From assembly GCA_948099385.1 (NCBI GenBank), contig CANUEZ040000020.1, positions 3,628,501-3,692,500 of the forward strand: a stretch of 64,000 bases of DNA. Reading direction: 5' to 3'. A program made the position numbers and the translations under genes. The notes under the pieces are model-generated. The model saw nothing but the letters and a program-made list of their open reading frames with translations, was not told the origin of the DNA and made no database searches. The stretch comes from Fasciola hepatica. Taxonomy: Eukaryota > Platyhelminthes > Trematoda > Plagiorchiida > Fasciolidae. Of this stretch, positions 57,215 to 64,000 are shown one piece after another; the first letter of the stretch is position 1, and each line of letters starts with the position of its first letter.

Positions 57215-60200
57215 TGCTTCCCTATCTAACAACATTGCACACCAACTGATACTGTGCGTCCCTCCTCCGTCAGGTGCAGATTCTTCATCAGAAACGGGAT
57301 GGTATCGACCGAAAATTATCCACATCCTACTCCAAGTATTTCCAACAACACAGGTCCCGACAAACCTTACATTCAGGATACGATCCGAATAGTATGACCT
57401 GTCGGCAGCTTTCATTTGTTTTACCTATTTTAAGAAAAAGGGGCTTTTTTCCTCACCGTAATATTACTCATACCATAAACGCAACTGTTTGTCATTCCTG
57501 CCTATACCCATGTTTGTACTTCCCCTAGTTGCATACACTATGTGCATCTTATCAACGATTTGCTTAAAAAGAGGAGATGATGTTGTGAAGCCATGTGGCC
57601 TGGACTTTCGTTCTGTTTGCTGAGTCTTGAACAAAAAACTACGGCTATGCCAAGGTGCTTGTTCCCATGAAATCCTGTCATCAGATGTGAGAACAAAGAA
57701 GAACTGCCTTTGTTGACGTTCTCAGTGGTTATCTATTAGTTCGAGTGCTCCTATGGTATCACGTATATAGGTCGAATAACGATGAGTTTGTCGAAATGTA
57801 TCAAAGAACACCAACCGTGTTCACTTCATCGCCTCGGGAGAGGTACTGTTTCCAGCTTAATTACTTCAAAATTACTGGAGTGGAAAACGTGTTCTGTGCT
57901 GGGTACAGAATGACACGTAATAAATCTAAAGGGATCAGATGTCGAACAATAGCGATATTCGAAGAGACTAGTATACTGGTCCTTTAGCCCGAGTGAAGCT
58001 TGCAAGTTGAGTAAGTGCGTGACCTAAGCTTCCTTGACCAAGGTTTGATGGAGTCACTGTGGTCATACTGTGATTATTTAGAGTTAAATTTAAGTCCAAG
58101 ACAAAGTTCATTTAATCCGACTTGTGATCGACAGCACAAAGTTAATTTTCACACAACCAACATTATGTGAACACATTTCATTCCACTTCAGACTGTGAAT
58201 ACATGCTATGCTCATCGATCGTGAAAGTCCACACTTTCGGTCGAACTTTGCCGTTCTACAACATTCAATTAACTTATGATGACTACTCATGCGCTTGCGG
58301 TCGGAATGCAGCTTGCCTATGCATTTCGCTGTTTTTGTACTGCTTATAAAAACGTCTTAATTTGCATGGTTCTCGAACAGTACATTTCCGGGCCAGTTGG
58401 AGTGATTTCTAATTTCATTTCGGGCAATTTGCTCATCACGCACACCAGTGGTGACACTATTGATCCGGGCTACTGCCTGTTCACGAGTTGACGTTCACAA
58501 CATTCCCACTCCTTTCTTCAACCAACCAATGGACTGGCCAATTAAGCGATCAGATGAGCAACCGACTGCTAGATCTACTTACTGTCCTCCTACCCTCTCT
58601 CTCTCTTCTTGCTCTCATGACAAATAAATGTGGTTGGTACGTCTAGAAAAATAATATTCTAAATCCCATAATGGTAGATTTCCAGTACCCTAGTCGCCTA
58701 ATCATCAAAGCAGCTGTCAGATCAAACGAGACTCGCGTTTCAAAAGAAGAATATGAGGCATTCACTGAATGAGTTTGAACTTGTCGTAATGGATAAAATA
58801 CGCAAAGCTATGGCTCAGGCGTTCGTTTTATGATTGAATTTGTCATGGAAGTGGGAACTCGCCACTATCAAACACTTCTCATCATCCTTCCTAACAAGTA
58901 GGCAATACGAGAAATATTCTTTTTTGATGTGTACTCTGAGTCATGATTCTTCGTCGGAAGCTGTACCCCGTTGAACTTGTTAGTAATTTTTTGAAATCTA
59001 TACGGCAACTAAACAGTTAGGTGTTAATTGGTGTGCGAATAAACTCCCCATTATCCGATCAGTTTCAGTCTGCCTAACTTGGGGTATCAAAGCTGATAGA
59101 AATGGAATCATGCTTAGCCGCGGTCCTCCATTGTGGAGAATGTCCTTGAAGTGGACTGCAGCCATCATATACTTTGTGCTGTATTTAATGGCATGCCTTG
59201 TTGTCAAAGCTAAGGTCAGACAAGTGTACAAAACGTTTAACCTTCCAGTAGCGCCGATTGTTGAATATTTTGTCAACGTGACATACCAAAGTTGACGAAT
59301 GAATACTGATTCATACGAAACTGCCTTTTTTAAGCCCCAGTAAGTTCATAGCGTTTGCATGAAGCTCTCGTTTATTTCTGAAAACTAACTTCGTGAAATT
59401 ACCTGCCTGATCTGCAGACTGGTGTTTTATGGTATAGTTTCAGCGGAAAAACACTACAAACAACCCCAGTATAAATTTAACCTAAATGTATTTTTACCTG
59501 TATGTTGATCCAATTTTATCTATTCCCACCTCGAGATAAATTAAATCCAAGTTACCATTCAACTGAAAGTTCAATCTCACGGCTTCCATATACGTAGCGA
59601 CGGGAGGAGTGTACTTTCCTCGCTAGACTACGCAATTTCTACTGTTGTTCTGATTTCCAAACCGCAGGTAATTTGAACAAAAATTGCTAATTGTCTCTAA
59701 TACTACCACATTTTATTGCTATACGACAGAAAAAAGAATTAGGAAACTCAGTTTTATGATATCAGTAGAGGTGAGTTTTGTTAGAGAATTTCATCGCCAG
59801 ATTGTGAACTTCGTAAAAGTCAAGAGTGAGGAGCCTTACATTTTGAAAACTATGTTTTCTGTTGAAAAATAAAAGGGCTAATTTCGGCGTTATCCATCAA
59901 AATTCCCTGCCCCAGGTCAGCTGTTAAAGCCCCATACAAACGTCTGACACACCGCTCACGTGACACTAAGGTGAATGGCGAAGTAAAACAAACGGTAGGG
60001 TGAGTCTAGTTTGACCGTACCATTTCGACGACTAGGCACTAATTACCCGTTGTGGAACAAGTTCAACTATTCCAGGAATATCTCAATGCCTTTAGGCACA
60101 TTTACTCAGATAATAACTCTTCTTTAAACTGAATCTGATATGACTGGGAGGAAGCAAAACGTCTTCACCAGATGAGATGAAGTTACCTATTGACACAGGA

Positions 60201-60220
60201 GTTGTAGTAGTTTATATTTT
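57215..60220. other. No recognisable gene
   Basis: Frames of 80-92 codons (57,274-57,528 plus; 57,745-57,987 plus; 58,998-59,276 minus) show no domain. The first may be further decayed gypsy Pol, but I cannot support it. Confidence 0.4.
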
Positions 60221-60224
60221 CTAT

Positions 60225-60445
60225 CACGTGATTCATCATGCAATTTGAACACTTCACTCACTATTGAAAATGGTGGAAGCTCTGCACTGTTGTTTAATTC
60301 TTTTTAGGAATCATCAGCAGTGCACAACCACGGAGCCCTCACGGAGCTCGAACCCCGAGTGAACAATTGTTAGTCAAACATCAAGTCATCAGGCTATATC
60401 GGCTGATTCCAGATGGTTAAATAAACAAATACACCATTTGAAGGG
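60225..60445 (-). repeat. tRNA-related SINE (copy 4)
   Basis: On the minus strand: T-arm/B-box cactcggggttcgagctcc (about 60,340-60,360), then cactg-ctgatga hammerhead core (about 60,309-60,325) and the tail to gcatgatgaatca (60,226-60,240). The core keeps the canonical CTGATGA, but GAAA reads TAAA and the stem III bases are deleted. Confidence 0.75.
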
Positions 60446-60449
60446 CAGT

Positions 60450-62580
60450 AGATAACGTGATGTATTCCTTCAGCAACCCGTTGATAGCCAGCCCCGATAG
60501 CTAGTAATATTTGAAATTCAATTTCATGTACTAAACAAGGTACTCATTACAAGACAGAAACTGGTGAGGGAACAGGCACTGCATTTTTCGATATCTTTTT
60601 GTCTAAATAAATGGCAAGGAAAACGCTGAGGTGATGTGGACCTTGAGTAAACTGTAATGGTGATACTCTTTCAACAGTGCTATCGAAAAACATTTTAGTC
60701 TGACCGTGGAACATTGTTTTACCTGAAGGTCATCAATATTTCGTGCCCCATTTATTCCAAGCAACAGCAGTGTTCACCATTGAACTGATGTTACACAACA
60801 ACAAGGTTTTCGAGGCGAGCATGAAATCCTCATCAGTTTCGGGGGAAACTTTCCGGTACGAATCCTTCTCTTTAAATGTTTTCTTTTGAGCCGAAATAAA
60901 CTAGAACTTTACAGGAAGACATTTGTGAATAAAAAAGAACGAACTGGTTCGGCCGTTAATCATTACCGGCTAGCTTGATATTGATCGCAGTTGGACAGCC
61001 TTGTGGGGGAATACGTGAACAGTTTCAACAAACGTTTGTTGAATACTCTAAGGCACGTTGTATGGATTGATTAACTCCGATGCCATTTATCAAGTTCCGT
61101 TTTGGACTTGGGTTATGACTAAAACAAATGGGCTTTTTCCAGCATGTCGTATGATTATTCCTCTTACAGCCTCACACTCGCATAGACAACAGCTATTGCA
61201 TATTGGTGACAAATGGGACTTTGGATGTGATGGTTTGAAAAAAAATACCGTATCACGACAAGCACCCCGGGGTTAGACCGGATTCGGCTTGGAAGATATA
61301 GCAATGATTCACCTGTTCAAATACCCCAGTTTGTAGTGAAGGGAATACTTTCTTGACAGTCCGGCTCTAACAATGAACAAAAATAGTGGATTGCAGAGTA
61401 CTTGGAAGTGAAGGCAACGATTTTCAGGAAATAAATTCTTCCCCTAATATTCTTCCTCGACTTAAGGTGGTGAATATTTTTCTACTGCTTGTTCTGTTAC
61501 TGTAATCGGTGACATTTGAAGTTTGCTCGTATCTTAGCTAGATTAAAAAGAAGACATTGGTTATGGTAACCGACGTAGTTCCTCTTCTGCGCATCCATTT
61601 GCAGACGTCATCCAAGAGGCCTAACTGAGGAGAGAACACTTTTGTCTGACAGACAGTCAAGAGAAAATCCTTGCAATAACCAGAATTTTACAAATAGGAC
61701 TTGAAAATTATTCAGCTGCAAAAGTGAGCTATGAAAAGATATAATTGAGAAATTAACGATTACGAAGTAAGAACACTTTGGGGTGAGATTCAAAAAAAAG
61801 CTCAACACATGTCTTTCAGACCTAAATAAATTCATGCAAGCAAACGTTTTTAGCTCAGACGATCAGCGGTTATGCCGATCGGACGACAATCCGACTGAGA
61901 GACTAAAAGGCTGCTTCAAATTCCCTTGTATTTTTATGGGCCAATATGATAATAAAGGCTTAACTGAGCCTCTGAGAACATGTTTGTTTACACAACTTGT
62001 TTCCATGAGAATCTTGAGTTCTGTCAACAGATGACTTGCATTTGAAGGAATACTAGCAAAAGCATCTCTGACGTATATGTGCTCATTGGCAGAGATATTC
62101 AGGGGTGTAGTGCCTCACAATATAGGGTAACTAAAGTTTGACCTGCCGTTATCCTGTGAACTTTAAAAAAAACTGTTTAAACTTTTGCTATAATTCGTGT
62201 TGTCCCGCAGAAATGTCGTACATTATTTCCGACAGATTCCCGTCCCCGTGTTTCAAGCAATTACGCTGAAAGGAGGAACACCTTTTTGAGGCTAGAGACC
62301 ACGCTGCGGCCAGTATCCTATGCACGTTTATCAAAGTGAAACCTCATGGGCTGAATGCCTTATACATAGGATCCACAACTTCCAAAAAGAGCTTCCGTGA
62401 TATCTGGAAAGCTAGTATGCAATTAAGTTATTTAAAATCCAGTGAACTTTTACCTACGGTAGATATGGAAGAACCTAATCCATGCTTCACTGCTGCGGCT
62501 TAGCCAGCAATACTACTGAATAGAATCATAAATTAAAAACACACGTTTTACGCCTCCCTCAGAAGTGCATAACGAACTAA
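60450..62580. other. No recognisable gene
   Basis: Two 72- and 83-codon plus-strand frames without domains. The last few hundred bases may be decayed 5' LINE sequence. Confidence 0.4.
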
Positions 62581-62587
62581 CACAAAT

Positions 62588-63935
62588 CTAGACAAACAAA
62601 GCAAGCGGTTCGGACTGTCTGTCGGCGATTATTTTGTAGGAAAGCGCAGAGACTCTGCTTCCAATAATTTTGGAACCTTTCTACAGAAATTTAACTCAAA
62701 AGCACTCTCCTGACAGCTACAGAGTGGATTCTATTACTCCCATTCCCAAGAAAGACCATCAAAGTTAAGTCACATGGCCTGTATTTCAGTTGCCCTCGAA
62801 GTGTTTGAAAAGCTTGCTCTGCGTAGAATCTCCACCCAGATCAGTGTCCTAGATCCCAACTAGTTGTCAAGCCGATGCTGCTGCTCGACGTTGGATGTTC
62901 TAGCATCACGTACACACTTCAATATACCCTAATTAGACTATAAGAGTCAGGCGGTTAAGGCGTGCGTTTTTGACTCTAGTAATGCGTTTAGCAGTGTCAA
63001 CAGTTCCAAACTACTTCGGATTCTTGAGGTCTGCGGAGTTTACGCATCTCATTTACGTTTGCTGCCCAACTACTTTTACAACGGTCAACAGTTCGCCCGA
63101 TTTATTGGGCAAACTTCTCCAACGCTTCTTTTCCCACCAGGTGTTTACAGAGATCCATTTTGTCACTCTTTTTCTAATTATATCTCTTCCACGCCTACAT
63201 ACCATGACAGTTTGCCTACTAAGTATGCTGATGACATAACCCTTGATATACCCCACTCCATTAGCTGCCAATAAACACTCATGTAGCAGAGAGTCACTGG
63301 ACGTAACAACTGGTCCTGTGATCTCAGTTTAAAAATGAACCCCTCCAGGTGCTCCGATATTTTATTTCTTCTTCACCATAGCACCATATACTCTGATATT
63401 CTTGCATCAAATTCCGACCTAATCATAAACGGTATGCACATTGCTAGAACATCAAATTTCAAGTATCTAGGAGTCACTGTCAGCCGTGATCCTTCCTGAT
63501 CCCGTCGTGTCACAGCAGGTTTCCGAAAAATTAGACGTTTATCATTCTAAGTACTACATCTGTAGTCCTTTTCTGTTCCCCTCCATGTATTCAAATGTTT
63601 TATGTTCGCATGCTTCTTAAAGCTTTACACGTATGGTTCTTCCTTATCTTTCTAGGTATCCTTTTGAAAGACTTTAAACTTAATGTATGACCCATCAGAC
63701 ATCATTCGCGTTGTAGAGGGATCACCTGTGGTCAGTTTTCTTAACAAATAATGTTTCAACACCAACGTGCTTGACAAAACATTGCTTCAAAGATGCTAGA
63801 TGACCAACCACATCCTCTTTTCCTGATTTATTAAATGCGTTTCTAAATCCAGCTACAAACAGTTGTTTGCCTGTACCTCTATGTACAAATCATCTACGCT
63901 TACATTTTTGTGTTAACCCCACCCCATCGAACTGA
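62588..63935 (+). pseudogene. CR1-like LINE, RT and C-terminal region
   Basis: Across frames: TNKASGSDCLSAIIL (62,590-62,635), SPDSYRVDSITPIPKKD (about 62,705-62,755), a decayed RISTQISVLDPN block, FDSSNAFS-like motif A region (62,968-63,000), SKLLRILEVCGVYASHLR, NGQQFARFIGQTSPT, KYADDITLDIPHS with the catalytic YADD (63,218-63,255), WSCDLSLKMNPSRC, NFKYLGVTVSRD, FRKIRRLS. The C-terminal part ends SSYKQLFACTSMYKSS (about 63,852-63,900). RT motifs are all in order, but at least five frame changes and stops occur. The endonuclease is missing and the 3' end may run beyond the window. Confidence 0.8.
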
Positions 63936-64000
63936 CGGAATTTACTGACTGTGGCCACTCGGTCATAAATACTTCTACTCAAACAGAATATTGGATTTTC

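Overview
This window looks like a eukaryotic, intron-bearing, repeat-rich genome, most likely a flatworm (Platyhelminthes). That call is an inference from the mix of transposable elements: a CsRn1-like Ty3/gypsy element, BEL/Pao, a Penelope-like element with a GIY-YIG endonuclease remnant, CR1-like LINEs, a ZBED5-like hAT-derived transposase, and a tRNA-related SINE carrying a hammerhead-like motif. No host protein-coding gene, rRNA, functional tRNA, CRISPR array or prokaryotic operon could be supported. Most short open frames are chance or antisense frames.

Layout. 1-2 kb: nothing recognised. 2.0-2.9 kb: a SINE with a tRNA-like T-arm and a hammerhead-ribozyme-like fold, fused to an inverted SINE tail, then an unrelated imperfect inverted repeat. 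2.98-10.0 kb: a decayed ZBED5-like transposase gene (BED finger, then hAT-type catalytic region). It is split by a young BEL/Pao element (3471-8691) with LTRs identical by eye, a 5-bp target duplication, a frameshift and a missing Gag-protease region. 10.0-12.45 kb: 3' part of a CsRn1-like gypsy element on the minus strand. 12.8-14.5 and 24.5-26.2 kb: two arms of a large inverted repeat, about 1.7 kb each, nearly identical over most of their length. 14.5-24.1 kb: gypsy relics in both orientations, plus a jockey-like LINE piece. 27.8-32.6 kb: one long, stop-riddled gypsy copy in which Gag, zinc knuckle, protease, RT, RNase H and integrase can all still be followed, between LTR-like direct repeats.

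32.6-37.1 kb is mostly unassigned. 37.5-39.2 kb: two mariner-like transposase relics pointing away from each other, one abutting a dispersed 283-bp repeat that also occurs at 26.2 kb. 40.6-40.85 kb: a hairpin with an AT-microsatellite loop. 42.9-44.0 kb: CR1-like LINE (minus). 44.9-46.0 kb: Penelope-like element (plus). 47.0-47.5 kb and 55.9-57.2 kb: pieces of Mag-like gypsy elements. 50.6-51.0 and 60.2-60.4 kb: more SINE copies. 53.4-53.84 kb: a possible LTR. 62.6-63.9 kb: another CR1-like LINE.

The strongest items for follow-up are the hammerhead-like motif in the tRNA-related SINE and its series of decayed copies, the young but defective BEL/Pao element nested in a transposase-derived gene, and the large inverted repeat.
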